Below, piece by piece: positions 1 to 14,345 of a stretch of DNA of 64,000 bases (its first letter is position 1; every line of letters starts with the position of its first letter). The notes beneath the pieces are model-generated. The model saw only the letters and a program-made list of their open reading frames with translations, ran no database searches and was not told the origin of the DNA. A program made the translations under genes and the position numbers. The DNA is from Hydra vulgaris. Its lineage: Eukaryota; Cnidaria; Hydrozoa; Anthoathecata; Hydridae. Location of the stretch: assembly GCF_038396675.1 (NCBI RefSeq), contig NC_088920.1:70517001-70581000 (forward strand). Reading direction: 5' to 3'.

Positions 1-870
1 ATGACACTATAAATGGAACAATTTGAGACACTGATGCCCTTTTTTCACTCATCTCTAGTGTAGCCGCCTCAAAATGCTTTAAAACTAAGATAAGCGTCTC
101 AGACAATAACCATTGGTCTTCTGTAAGACTTGAGGCATTGCACTTTTGATTTCTAATAAAAAATAATGTTAGTGAGGTTTTTTGTTCAGCTAACCTTTCT
201 GGCATGTAAAATGTTGAGTTCCATCTCGTAACTACATCTTGTATAAGTGAATGTAGGGGTAACTTTAGCTGTTGTTGAATTTCATGTAGTATGTCCATGG
301 AGGACGAAGAATGGTGAAAGTGTGAGACAATTTTTCTAGCTTTAGTTATAAGATCATTCACAATTGTTTGCTACTTAAAAAGCTTTTTTTGCTTGCTTGT
401 CGGTTATACAAAGTTGAAGAGTGTGGATTGCGCAACTTAGAGAATTTTTTCTAAACCAGCTTCTTTTATGGCCAATTTCATAATAGCAGCATTGTCTGAG
501 AGGACAAAGTGCACTTTGTTAGTTGGTATTTTCCATTCATTTAAAGAATCCTTTAGAAATTTTGATATCTTTGTACCTGTAAGTTTATCCAGTGTGCTGT
601 TAAAGAATAAAAGCTTAGAATATTGTGATGTTTAGTCCATCCGTCAGTGGTGAAACTTAAAAAATCCGCTTTTGCTACATCATTCATAATTTGTATTTTC
701 ATTTTTTCATAAATAAGAGAAACAACAGTTTCGGTCATATGTTTTCTAGAGGGCATGGTATACCTAGGTTCAAGATGCATTATTAGTTTGTTAAATCCTT
801 GATCTGTAACTAAAGAATATGGCTAAATGTCTACGCATATCATTTCTCCGATAAGCAGAGTTATTTTTTG
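1..870 (-). pseudogene. hAT-superfamily (ZBED-like) transposase remnant, truncated by the window edge
   Basis: Reading leftward from about 870, the conceptual protein contains LEPRYTMPSRKHMTE, then FLSFTTDGWTKHHN (the first catalytic aspartate region of ZBED-type hAT transposases), FVLSDNAAIMKLA (second aspartate) and VVTRWNSTFYM, which is the conserved TRWNSTY-type block. Order and spacing fit the middle of a hAT transposase (RNase H fold, cut-and-paste). The N-terminal BED finger and the C-terminal dimerisation domain are not seen; the latter would lie outside the window. At least four in-frame stops and a frameshift near 550-560 show it is dead. Identification rests on recognised family motifs and is quite secure. 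Confidence 0.85.
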
Positions 871-1682
871 AGAAAATAAAAGTTTATATAAACTTTGAAT
901 AAATGAGAATCGAAAGAGAAAACTAATTGATTCGAAACTCTTGCTGTTATTCTTTACTATTAAAATATTTCATTATATTTACATTAAAGTTAAATTAAAA
1001 ACGAGTTTATTATTAAATTAAAAGCGTATAATAAATAAACATTCAATATAAGAAATCTTACATAATTAAATTTTGCACAAACATTTGCTTAAAATTTGCT
1101 AATTATTAGAAGTAATGACTTAATAAAAAAAAAAACGAAATCGTTTTAATTCAAACAGAATGACGTAAGTTAATGTTTAGAAAACGAGCTTTTCATTTAA
1201 AAGTATTACCTCTAATTAATAAGACAAAAATTTTGTTTTCATTGTAACTGAAATGGAATCTAGCATTTCCATTCCAGTATATAATTCGATCATATATCCA
1301 ATATATACTACTTATTTGATTTAAGGGCCGATGCATCGATATCGGCCTGTAAAATCATCGAAAGTGTAAAATCATGTAAAGCCATCGGCATCGGCATCGG
1401 TTAAAAGTAGGCATCGATGAACCGCTAGTAAAAATAGCAAAATCTGAAGCCGATATGTAGAATTAAAGTTAAAAATGCAAGTCAAAGATTCCTAATAAAT
1501 TAAAGATAATTAAAAAACACTTTAAATAATTATAAAATACTTATAAAAGTTTTTATGAGTTTATTAAAAAGTATTTTAATTCATAAAAATGTTTTTAAAA
1601 AACATTTATTCGTCATTTATAAACATTTTACAACGTTCTTGTTTGACAATTTTTATCAATAAAATTTAAATAAAGAAATTAA
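871..1682. other. AT-rich non-coding stretch with a GC-richer CATCGGC-repeat island
   Basis: No coding potential is visible. At 1325-1440 a more GC-rich patch carries repeated and inverted CATCGG/CCGATG words, for example GCCGATGCATCGATATCGGC and three consecutive CATCGG units. It could be a terminal or subterminal repeat of the neighbouring hAT element, but no matching partner end is in the window. The rest is low-complexity A/T. Confidence 0.4.
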
Positions 1683-4285
1683 TAACGACTGGAGCAAGTA
1701 GAAGACAGAAGTCTTGTCACCAAGCCCCTATAGTAAGCGTAAAATATTTTTTACAAATTTCTCATTATATAAATTTACAAATACTCGTTATATAAAACAA
1801 GTTTATACATAATTACAACAAGATTACGATAAATTGCAAAAAATAAATAAATATTACACGATTTTTTTTTTTTCATTTCAAAAATACAAAAATATGTTTG
1901 TGTCTGTTAATTCAAGTAAATACTGCTTAATTATATTTTTAAAACAATTTATTGAAGTTATACTTTTCATAGTTTCATTAAGAAATATGTTCCACAGACG
2001 AGGCCCTCTATATGAAATTGAGTAATCAGATGTTTTGAGAGTTGACTTAGGTAAATTAAAACTAAAGATAGAGCACCTCGTTAATTATTTTTGATTAATT
2101 TTAAGAAATTGGTTATTAAAGGATTTTGAAAGCATGTCATTTTGATATTTAAACATGAATAACAAGTTTTGGAACACGTTTACCTCATATACATTAGGAG
2201 CTTTAATTTCCTGGAGTTACGGCTTGGAGTGGGCGTATTTATGCACATTACATATAATTTTACTGGCTTGTTTTTGCTTAATATACATATTTTTTAATGC
2301 TGAAGGGCAAGTACTTGCACAAGCAATATTACAATAGCTTAAGTTGCTATTGATAAAAGAGCAATACAAGTCTATTAAACATTTTTTACTTAGAAGGTGT
2401 TTTGTTTTATGCATAATGCCTATAGTTTTAGAAATTTTGTTTTCAACCAGCATAATATGATTTTTCCATTTAAGATGTTCGTTTAATATTATTCCTAAGA
2501 TTTTAAGTGATGAAACTCTGTTTACTATATTGTTATTTATTATTAGCTGAGGAAGTTTCATAAATCATCGGATTTAGATTGGCGATGAAAGAAAATGTAC
2601 TTAGTTTTACTGATATTCAAAGAGAGTTTGTTTGAACCAGTCATTAAGGTTTTCCAGCTCACGATTTATTGTAAAGAAAACTGTTTTCATATTGGAATGG
2701 GTATAAAGAAGATTAGTGTCATCAGCAAAAAGAACAAAATTAAGCATGTTTGAAGATAGGCAGATATCATTTACGTAAATCAGAAATAGTAAGGGTCCAA
2801 GAATAGAGCCTTGAGGAACTCCGTAGCTTATTGTTTCTAACTTTGTACATGTTGAATCATAAGATACTCCTTATTTTCGATTTTTAAGATAACTTTGCAG
2901 CAATTTTAAGTTGTCATTTATTACTCCATATGTTTCTAGTTTGTACAAGAGAATTTTATGATCAACAGTGTCAAAAGCTTTTGACTAGTCGATGAACAAG
3001 CCGAGAGTATAACTTTTTTTAGCAAGCCCATGCAGAATTTGACTGGCTAAATCAGTTACTGCATGATGTATTGAATGCCATTTTCGGAAACCAAACTGTT
3101 TTCTGTATAAGATATTATGTTTTTCAAGAAAACTATACAGTCTGTTATACATAATACGTTCAAGCAACTTTGAAAAACAAGAAAAGATAAATATAGGTCT
3201 GTAGTACGATGGTATTGAATTGTCGCCATTTTTGTATACAGGGACTACTCTTGCTATTTTTAATTGAAAAAGAAAAATACCAGTTGTTATTGAAAGATTG
3301 AAGGTAAACAAAAGAGGTAATTTAATAACATCAAAAACATCTTTTAGAACATTAACATTATTATCATCAAACCCGGCACTTTTATTTATTTTAAGCGCAT
3401 TAAAGAATGTTTGAAGTTCATTTAGAGACAGTTCCGATTACATCCATTACATAGTATGTTTTTTAAAAATAGGATTGAAATGTTTTATTTCCAGGAGTTA
3501 TATCTGCTGCTAATTTTTTTCCTATGTTTGTTGAAGTTTTCAGCTATTTCTTTCTTATCAAATATTTGTCTGTTTAAGTTTAGCTTTAATCAATTTGGAA
3601 TAGTGGTGTTTTTTTGTAATTGTTTTTTCTCTGTAACTTCTTTAATTACTTTCCATGTCTTTTTACTATTTCCTATTGAATGTTCTAAGAGGTTAGAATA
3701 ATAACTTTTTTTTATTTGCTTTTTTATTCTTTCAAAACAATTTTTATACTTTTTGTATTTAATTTCATTGTTATAAGTTTTATTTTCTAAAAAGTTTTCA
3801 TACAAACATTGCTTTTTCAGGATGATTTTCTAAGACCATTTGTCATCCACGGATAATTAAAGTTTTTGGAATTTTTTTTTAATTTTTGGAAAGGATCTTT
3901 CGTATTGTTTAGGAAAAAACAACCGTAAAAATAAGTTGTATGCATCATTAGCATCATTGCACTCGGTTAAAAGGTTCCATTCAATCTCTGTTAATAATTC
4001 TCGAAATTTTATAATAGATTGGTTGTTTATTTGTCTTACATATCTTGCAAATAAATTTTTAGATTCAGGAATTAAAGAGTAATTTATAAGAAAATTTGGA
4101 AAACGATTACTGATATTAGTTTTTAATATTCCACTTTTGATTTGGCAAGTCATGGCAATATTAGTGATAATGTTATCAATAATTGAAGAAGTATTGCGTG
4201 TTACGCGCGTTGGTTTGTTAATTACAGGTTTTAAACTGTTCTGAAGTAGAGTATTTACAAATCGTTTTGCGTAGGAATCATTATT
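1683..4285 (-). mobile_element. LINE (non-LTR retrotransposon), 3' half: endonuclease C-terminus, reverse transcriptase and tail
   Basis: Minus-strand reading gives in order: endonuclease C-terminal signature KPTRVTRNTSSIIDNIITN (about 4150-4230), a linker (3590-4150), RT blocks ARVVPVYKNGD and YYRPI (3180-3260), KAFDTVDH (about 2970), YGVPQGSILGPLLFLIYVND (about 2760-2830), catalytic FADDTNL (about 2730), the thumb region (2217-2561) and the LINE C-terminal motif SDYSISYRGPRLWN (about 1985-2030), ending near 1877. A 3' UTR-like block reaches about 1683. The architecture is endonuclease plus RT of the CR1/Jockey-like LINEs. Numerous stops and frameshifts are present. The 5' part of the same element is displaced to 15203-15676 by the pogo insertion. 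Confidence 0.85.
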
Positions 4286-4287
4286 TA

Positions 4288-4540
4288 GGGGAGAACATTA
4301 ATGAATGGGACAGTTTTCGTAAAATAAATTTTATAAGTTGATAAAGTTGTTTAATTTATACATTAAAATAGTTTGATAACAATTAACTATTGCACTATCA
4401 CTTAGTAAAACATAAAATCGGTTCCGCAAAGGCCTATTGGTAAAAAAGGGAGTTTTATTGGACCAAGCCATTTGCCCCATTCATTAAGAACTACTCATTG
4501 CATGGGACAAAAAAATTACTGAATGAGACAAATCTAAAAA
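4288..4540. repeat. left terminal and subterminal repeats of the pogo-like element
   Basis: The terminal inverted repeat is followed by further copies of the ATGAATGGGACA word in both orientations (about 4299-4312, 4475-4490, 4498-4530). The same word recurs at 14785-14830 and 15160-15190 near the right end. Clustering only at the ends suggests transposase-binding sites, which is an inference. Confidence 0.7.
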
Positions 4541-5368
4541 ACTAATAAGAGAAGAGAGGACACAAGTAAGTTTCAAGCCAGTGGAGCAGTATAGGAAGTT
4601 TTTATCATTAGGGAAATCGAAAAAGCTATTTATATGGTAGAAATGTAAGTCATAAGAAATTTTCATTGTAAGGTGACATACCCATGTCCTCATATTAACA
4701 AACCTAAAATATTTTTATTTAAAAAATTAAAATTACTCACAATAAATTTCATTTAAAAAAATAGATTGATAATTTTTTTTAGTAAAACAAGGTAAAGCAG
4801 CATCCCTCTCCTGACTTAATTAATTATCTACCGTATTATGTATTTAATTTACTTTAAAAAAAAACTCAATAAAAAGCAACTTATTAGATATTAAAAAAAA
4901 TTCATTTCATTCATGTTTAAACAAAGAAGAAAAGGCAATTATTGCTTGTGGAGCAATTGTATTGCAAAGAACATGCAATAAAATTTTAATATATCAAAGA
5001 AAGTGTAAAAGATATTAACAATTAACTTCACATAATTTGCATTCATAATAACGTTTCTTGCTGTTATTGTTACAATTACCACATATCCACCATTGACAAG
5101 TAAAACACTGAATCCAAGCAGGCTCAATGGAACTTTTCTAGTTGCATTTGCGTACTTTGCAAGTGTTTTGTTGTTCTTGGTTGATAAGCACATTTTTTAC
5201 AGATGAATCAATTAAAAAAACTGCATTAGAGTCTTCTGTTTCTTTCATTTCTTTAAGGTCAATTTTGCTTTTTTGTTTTTTTGTGTTACTTCTACCAGCT
5301 TCAAAACTTTTCCTCTTAATTATTATCTTCTCTGTAGTTTTAGTTAATATAGTACTTTTACTCTGCTG

Positions 5369-6742
5369 TCATCTTTTTCTAATATCTTTTCTTTGAGGTA
5401 CTTTAGGGTTGGGCTTTATGGTTTCTGGACTAACTATTTTAACAGATGATTTGGAAGAAACTTGCTTATTTTTTTCATACAAATGTTGGTTCTTAATTTT
5501 TTGAATTTGTGGAAGAGGTCTGTCACTAACACTAGAAGATATAAAATCACTTTCCCCAAATATTTGTCTATTGAGTGGATAAATCCCACATTTATGAAAC
5601 CCACTGCAAATATTTTTTATTATGAACGACAGATTATATGCTGCACATGCTAACTGAGGTAAATTATATATGTTCATAATCCTCCCTGGATTGGAAGCCA
5701 ACCATTTATTCTGAGCTATTCTAAAATAAGATTTAAAAGGCCCAAACATTGAAACATCCAAAGGCTGCAATCTATGACTACAGTGTTGTGGAAATGTTAA
5801 CAAAATCAAAGAGTTTTCTTTTGCAAATCTTATTGTTTCAAATGAAATGTGGCTTTCATGATTGTCCAATGATAACAGCACTGGATGCTCCACAGATGGC
5901 TTAGCATGGAAAACAAAGTGCTTCATTGCAACTAAAAAGTTTTCACTTGTCATCCAACCACTTTTGTTACACAACCCTAAACTTCCAGTTGGTACTTCAT
6001 TTATCATAAAATCTTTGTAGTTTATTCTTGGAAATATAAATACAGGTGGAACTGTATTACCAATAGCATTCACAAAAGCCAACATTGTCACCAATGACCC
6101 TCTTTCTACTGAAACAGCTTGACAAACCCTCTTAGTTCCACGAGTTGAAATAATCTTTGGAGGATCTGTTACTGTTAACAACCCTGTCTCATCTACATTA
6201 AAAATACATTCAGGTTTGAATTTATATTTTAATTGAACTTCTAACAAGTTATCAAAAAATATGGACACTGTATGTTGATTAAAGGCAGTTGCACGAGCAA
6301 GACTAATTTTTTCTGGCTTACCTAGTGATAATTTTGGATGCCATAACAAAAAACCATCCATCCATTACTTTCCAGCCATTTTATTTAGGTGCCATGACTC
6401 AGGAATATTTTTGGAATTCAATGCAACACCATACTTGTAAGCTAACTGCCTAGTTTGTAATTTAGTTAAACCGTAGCACATGTTTGAAGACATATGCAAA
6501 TAATCTACAATAGCACTTTCATCAGAAGCATGAAAATTTTTTCTATTTTCAATGTTTGTGATGTGTTTATAGTCTTCAGGCAGATTTTGACATCTTGCCA
6601 CTTTAACAGCCCAACCAACAGCAGATTTTGATAAATTATATTTGTTAGCTGCATCTCAAATAGACATACCCTTAAGTACACCTTTGACTGCATCTTCAAC
6701 ATCTAAAGAATTTTTTCGTATTAACTTTGTGTTTGGTTTCAT
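5369..6742 (-). pseudogene. pogo/Tigger-type DDE_1 transposase, nearly intact
   Basis: About 458 codons. The N-terminus has a psq/CENP-B-like helix-turn-helix (DAANKYNLSKSAVGWAV, near residues 30-45) and then a second DNA-binding segment (about 6365-6601). The C-terminal DDE_1 domain shows FNVDETG, LLSLDNHESH and HRLQPLDVSMFGPFK; the last two aspartates are about 35 residues apart. The protein would bind the element's ends and excise and reinsert it at TA. It is broken only by an in-frame TGA near 6658 and a TAA at 6362-6364. It lies near the left end of the 4288-15200 element in minus orientation, as expected for its own transposase. The tail after the catalytic domain is basic. Confidence 0.9.
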
Positions 6743-6843
6743 CTAAAATAAAATTTACTACTTTACAAAGATCAAATGTATGCAAATCTCATATAATATA
6801 ATATGAGATTTGGAAATATATACTTAAATAAAAAAATATATAA

Positions 6844-6948
<105 letters not shown>

Positions 6949-6999
6949 ATGTGAAACCCAACTCTTAATTAAGCATCTTATTAAAAAAAAAACACAAAA

Positions 7000-8850
7000 A
7001 TTTTTTACGTTTAGGTTATTTGACCACTTTTTAAATTGCTCTACATACAAAACGGACTTACAGATGCCATTTTATCAGTTTGCTACATACTACCATACTT
7101 GGCATACAGTTTATCCATTTGATAAAGGAACAGGATTTGTACTTATAAACGAAGAGGACGCATTTTATAAATTAGAAGAGGAAATTAAACACTCAGTAAC
7201 TATCAACTATGACCCGACTCAAACCCTTATGACTAAATTACAGAAACTATTATGCAGGTTACGAAAACAAAAAAAGTTAGATAACAAGACTTATTTTCAA
7301 ATGTACCCTTTTGACTGCGTACCTCCACGTTTATATGGAGTCATGAAAGCTCACAAGCCAGAAAAGAACTATCCAATGCGGCCAGTCGTTTCTACTATAG
7401 GTACCCCACCATATGGATCATCAGAGCATCTTGTAAAAATTATACAACCAACCTTAAACCAAAACAAAACAAGATTATTAAACTCCTCTCGTTTGTCAAC
7501 GAAGCAAAATCTTGGTTAATTGATCCTAGTGAAATTCAAGTCTATTTTGATGTGGTGGCGTTATATCCCTCCATTCCAATTGACAGAGCGATTCCTGTGA
7601 TTATCGATATTTTAAACAACGATATTGATAATCTCAAAAAAAGGAACCAAACTAACTCTTAGTGATATACATGAAATAATCGAACTCTGCCTTAACCAAT
7701 GTTATTTTTTATACAGAAATGAGATAAGATCTACACCGAATTCGGAACCTATAGGTCCCGAATTCGGTCTGTCCTTAATGGTCGTAGTTGTTAAAGCGTT
7801 TTTACAGCGTTTGGAAATAAAAGCTCTTATTATTGCTGAGGTTGGTCATTTTCGCCAAAGACTTACAGAAGGTATGTAGATGACAGTCATGCAAGATTCG
7901 ACTCAATACAAAATCATGATAAGTTTTTGGAGTTGTTAAATGAACAAGATCCAGCAATAAAATATACTTCGGAAAAAGAAAACAATAAAAAAGAATTAAA
8001 CTTCTTGCATATAACTGTAACAAATACTAATAACTCATACTATAACTTCAAAATCCATTGAAAATCGGCTATCACTAATATACAAATAAAACCTGCATCA
8101 AACGTTAATCCAAAAATAGTTATGGGTGTTTTTAAAGGTTTTGTATCTCGTACCGTTAAAATTTGTTCCAAAAAATACCTTAATAATGAAATACAGTTTT
8201 TAGTAAACATGTTTGCAGAAAATGGACACGATAGATTAAAGCTTGAAACAACTGCTAAGAACTATATTCGGAAAAGAATCAACCTTTCTAAAATAAATTA
8301 TAATAAAACAGAAACATTTAAATATACAGTTAAACTTCCATGGCTCCCAAGAATAGGTCCAAAACTAAGAAAAGAACTTAAACCTTACAATGTCAGAATA
8401 ATATTTACTACACCACCTACGTTAAAAAACATCTTATGCAACAACAAGTCTAAGTTAATGCCAAATAGCAATCCCGGTGTCTATAAACTCACATGCTCTT
8501 GTGGCAGTATATACATTGGTGAAACAAAAAAGAAAATTTTAACGAGATGCATTGAACATCAAAAAATCTATTTAAAAGGTAAATGGGATGCATCTGGTGC
8601 AACCGAACATGGTAGAGAATGTAATGGTATGTTTGATTGGTCAAATCCGAAAACTCTAGCAATAAAATCAGAGAACAATGAACGTAGAGTTAGAGAATCA
8701 CTTGAAATTAATTACGCCTTAACATACCAAGAAATAAAACATGCTCCAATACTTCTTAACCGTGACAATGGCATTAAAATTTCAACAAGCAGTTGGAGAC
8801 CTCTTTTTAAAAAAATTATCCAAATAAAGGAATCAAATAATATTTTCTAA
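7000..8850 (+). pseudogene. Penelope-like element copy 1: reverse transcriptase plus GIY-YIG endonuclease
   Basis: Reading frames across this span give the PLE RT order: N-terminal block with DKGTGFV (about 7115), PPRLYGVMKAHKP and PMRPVVSTIG (7320-7400), ALYPSIPID (about 7555), EPIG...LSLMVVV (about 7745-7790) and the catalytic RYVDDSHARF (about 7870). After the RT comes GFVSRTVKICSKK and the GIY-YIG-type endonuclease: GVYKLTCSCGSIYIGETKKK near 8480-8530, then TRCIEHQK and a downstream EHGREC. PLEs use this protein for target-primed reverse transcription. Several frameshifts (about 7500, 7620, 7870) and a stop near 8060 break it. The RT N-terminus appears truncated at the (TA)n array. Both ends abut TA repeats. 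Confidence 0.88.
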
Positions 8851-8931
8851 TTTTATATTTACGTTATTATGTAATCGTTTATGGCTTCTTTTTAATGTCT
8901 TCTTTGACGTTTTTTATGTAATATTTATATC

Positions 8932-10360
<1,429 letters not shown>

Positions 10361-10875
10361 GAGTAATTCCACGTCAAAACAACCATATTTTTTTTTAAAT
10401 GCAACCCTATGTCCTTGGATTTTTTTTATATTTTTACCATAGTTAGTACATTATAAAATAAGATAAATCCCAAAATTTCAAGGTCTAACTCCCAACGGTT
10501 CGTGAGTAATGGTTGTTTTAATTTTGGCTACTATTATTGTTTTGGTCATTTTCCGCCATTTTTAATTTTACATTTTTCCTTATAAAACAAAGTCTATAAA
10601 CATTTGAGTTCTAAAAATAAGTGACTTAGTTAATTTCTAGGTGAGGAATTTGAATATATAAATAAAAAACACATTTTATAATTAAAAAGTACCTAAATAT
10701 CAATTATAAATGTTAAAATCATGGACACCTGCCCCAGTAAAAATTTTAGATGTGCGGTTAATTTTTTAAGCTTAAAATTTCAAATTAGATCATTGTATGT
10801 TTGAAGAACATTGTGTGAAAAAATCATTTCTGCCAAATATATAGTTTAAAAATTAAATGAAAAATATTACAAAAA
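10361..10875. repeat. left long terminal inverted repeat of transposon A
   Basis: Matches the reverse complement of about 13025-13542 with scattered substitutions and short indels, for example a 6-8 bp difference near 10388. The outermost bases are GAGTAATTCC. Confidence 0.85.
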
Positions 10876-11051
10876 AAGCAAGTATAGCATATTTCGCTTA
10901 TCGTAGTATTCAAAATAAATAAAAATGATTCATACTTGAATTGATATACAATTTTTTATAATATATCCATTAAAAACTATTGATTTACAAATATATACTT
11001 ATTAATTTTGTTAAAATCTTTTTTTGAAAGTTCATATTTGTCTGATATTAT

Positions 11052-11097
11052 TTTTGGTGCACTTATTAATGTTATTACATTAATAAGTGCACCAAAA
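11052..11097. repeat. perfect 20-bp-arm hairpin inside transposon A
   Basis: TTTTGGTGCACTTATTAATG, a 6-base spacer, then its exact reverse complement. It lies just 3' of the minus-strand transposase-like remnant. It could be an RNA or cruciform structure near the end of the transcript. Perfect pairing in otherwise decayed DNA is notable; function unknown. Confidence 0.75.
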
Positions 11098-11109
11098 TGT
11101 TATTGGTGA

Positions 11110-12055
11110 TTGGTATCCAACAATAATCATTCCTTTTCGGCCAGAAAAACTGTTCAGATGGGCCGTGTGGATGCATAAACTTTATTTTTATATCATTATA
11201 TTCTTCATCTTTTTCTTCACTACTGCAATTCACCAAAACGAGTCATATGTACATGCGTAATATTTGTATTTCTGCATTAGCTCAAAATTTATCAAACTTA
11301 AATTTTGGTAACTTGATTTTTTAGTTATATTAATAGATTTTGGATTTGTATTGTTACTAGTTTTTTTAAATAACATAAATGCTTTCGAAACTGGTATGCA
11401 ATGGTGAAATCTTCGACTTCCTGGTATTGTTTTTCCCTTCTCAAATCGTTTATTTTATGACATTATTAAGTTTAAAGAACTTTATTGTGAGCGTTTTGTT
11501 AGAGCAAAATTCAAACATTGCATCGATTGTTAGTATTTGATTTTTCTTTGGATGTTTTCTTGCAATTGTTCGTTTTACTGTATCACCTATTGCATCACAA
11601 GAAGATTTGCCATGACTGGTTGCAAAAAATATCCATTCAGGATTCAATAAAAAATCTTCTGAATGATGGCATAGATTTTGAAAATTTTTATACTGTCCTC
11701 CACATCCATCAGAAAAGTATGACAATTTAAAAATTAAAGAAGGATTTTTTTGATATAGTTACATAAAATATATTTGAAATCAAATTACCTTTCTTTTTTT
11801 TTTATGCACTTTATAAACATTACAACAATTGCCATTTTTCTTTTCAAATCTTTTTCCAAAGTAGTGAAAATGGTGATTACAAATGCTGAATAGTTCTTCA
11901 CAAGCACGCAACTCAGATCTCCATAAAATGTTTTGACGAGTATCAGTGTCTAGGTCATGTAGTAAAAAAATCTCTTCATTTCTAGAATATGAGGTTTTAT
12001 GGCACTCTGACTTCAAAACTTTACCAATATCACGTGAAATCATTTTGATAATGAA
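11110..12055 (-). pseudogene. transposase-like remnant of transposon A (SDGCGGQYKN / HGKSSCD type)
   Basis: Minus-strand pieces: an N-terminal piece at 11780-12043 with RSELRACEELFSICNHHFHYFGKRF, then YFSDGCGGQYKNFQNLCHH and FFATSHGKSSCDAIGDTVKR (11450-11725), then FMHPHGPSEQFFWPKR and YCWIP (about 11130-11200). I recognise this block order from multicopy cnidarian and insect proteins with an RNase H-like transposase look (aspartate in SDG, later HGKSxCD), but cannot name the family. Frameshifts and stops separate the blocks. It lies between long TIRs, so it is probably the element's own transposase. Confidence 0.65.
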
Positions 12056-12406
12056 TTAAAAAATGTTATACTTGCAAATTTAAAAATGCACAAGTATTAA
12101 TTACATTATTTATGTAGAACTAATTGCAACATTTAAATTAGATGAATATGTCTGAATTCAGCAATTAAACTTTGATAATTGGAAAAGACAAGGAACCAAG
12201 AAACAAAAAGGAAACAAAAATTACATTAAAAAAACTTTCATAACTTGAGAACCACCTAGATTTAGATGTAGGTAGGAATTATCATTTTTTCCTAAAGTAC
12301 TTTGGCGAAAATTGAAAAAAAAATCAGTGAATTTAGGGTTGTATGGCCTGGTTGTTTTGAAATGGAATTACTCTTAGGAAAAGAAATAAAAATTGCACGT
12401 TTAATT

Positions 12407-13021
12407 CTGGAGCGGAATCACGATTTTTTGGTGTTTGAGTTAAATAACTTCCAGGTAAGTTCTATATTCCAAACCTTTGAATGTTCATACTTATGTCATT
12501 TAAAGATGTTTTGCAAAAATTTGCGCTGCAAAGAACTTGGGAACAAAAATACCCTAAAAATTAGAAATCTAAAACGTGGGGAAATTAATTTTTTGAAATA
12601 TGAGTTCTAATATCCTAAACTAGATAGAAATTTCTTTAAGGTAATAAAATTTCATTGAAAAATAATGATTTGTTTAGAAATCATACCTAATTAAACAACC
12701 CCCTCATTTTGAGGGGGTTGTAAACTTTACATGGTTATACCTTCTGAATGCCAAATGATTTTTTGACAAAATTTTAAAAATATGTACAATTTTTAGTCTT
12801 ATTAAAGTAAGTAATTTTTCTGTTTGAAAAAATCAATTCCCTTTACGTTTAGGTGGATGATTTCTACTTTTTAGGGTATTTTGTTACCAGACTCTTCGCA
12901 GTGCAATTTTTTGCAAAACATCCTTAAATGACATAATGACATAAACATTCAAAGGTTCGGAGTATAGAGCTTAGCTGGAAGTTATTTAACTCAAACACCA
13001 AAAACTCGTGGTCCGCCCCTG
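12407..13021. mobile_element. foldback MITE nested in transposon A
   Basis: The left arm (CTGGAGCGGAATCACGA...) and the right arm (reverse complement CAGGGGCGGACCACGAG...) pair over at least 190 bp: about 12407-12600 with 12830-13021. The CAGGGGCGG terminus is typical of hAT-related MITEs. No convincing 8-bp target duplication is visible. A coding frame through the left arm (12302-12610) is a by-product of the repeat. Confidence 0.7.
12695..12721. repeat. perfect 12-bp-arm GC hairpin at the centre of the foldback MITE
   Basis: ACAACCCCCTCA, loop TTT, TGAGGGGGTTGT. It is one of the few GC-rich perfect palindromes in the window and lies midway between the MITE arms. Confidence 0.8.
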
Positions 13022-13024
13022 CAA

Positions 13025-13542
13025 TTATATATACATTTTTAGTACAAAAGTAAAATATTTTCAAAACTATGTATTTAGCGTAAATGATTTTTTCACACAA
13101 TGTTTTTCAAACATACAATCACCTAATTTGAAATTTTAGGCGTAAAAAATTTACCGCACACCTAAAAATTTTACAGTGGCAGGTGTCCATTATTTTAACA
13201 TTTATAATTGATATTTAGGTACTTTTTAATTATAAAATGAGTTTTTTATTTATATGTTTAAATTCCTCACTTTGAGATTAACTAAGTCACTTATTTTTAG
13301 AATTCACACGTTTAAAGGCTTGGTTTTATAAAGAGAAATGTAAAATTAAAAATGGCGGAAAATGACCAAATCAATAATAGTAGCTAAAATTAAAACAACC
13401 ATTACTCACAAACCGTTGGGAGTTAGACCTTGAAATTTTGGGATTTATCTTATTTTATAATGTACTAACTACGGTAAAAATATTTAAAAAAATCCAAAGA
13501 CATAGGGTTGCATGGCCTGGTTGTTTTGACATGGAATTACTC
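13025..13542. repeat. right long terminal inverted repeat of transposon A
   Basis: Reverse-complement partner of 10361-10875. The terminal 45 bp (about 13500-13542) is also found once more, directly oriented, at about 12333-12377, hinting at an internal rearrangement or a second partial copy of the family. Confidence 0.85.
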
Positions 13543-13546
13543 TATA

Positions 13547-14345
<799 letters not shown>

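Larger units (their letters stand above)
10361..13542. mobile_element. Long-TIR DNA transposon A (Sola-like candidate), 3.18 kb, TATA target duplication
   Basis: The ends are long inverted repeats beginning GAGTAATTCCA(C/T)GTCAAAAC, about 500 bp each (about 10361-10875 and 13025-13542), with small indels. The flanks are a perfect 4-bp duplication, TATA at 10357-10360 and 13543-13546. The element sits in the 3' untranslated part of PLE copy 2. Inside is a decayed minus-strand transposase-like gene and a foldback MITE. A 4-bp duplication, GAG termini and the transposase signature recall the Sola superfamily, but that assignment is from memory and not verified. Confidence 0.8.

Noticed and set aside
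3456..3701. 81-codon plus-strand frame rich in F and L
   Set aside because: Antisense shadow of the LINE linker region, biased by A/T content.
5142..5396. 84-codon plus-strand hydrophobic frame
   Set aside because: Antisense of the lysine-rich tail and 3' region of the pogo transposase gene.
12302..12610. 102-codon plus-strand open frame
   Set aside because: Runs across the transposon A terminal word and the left arm of the foldback MITE; a chance frame through repeats.
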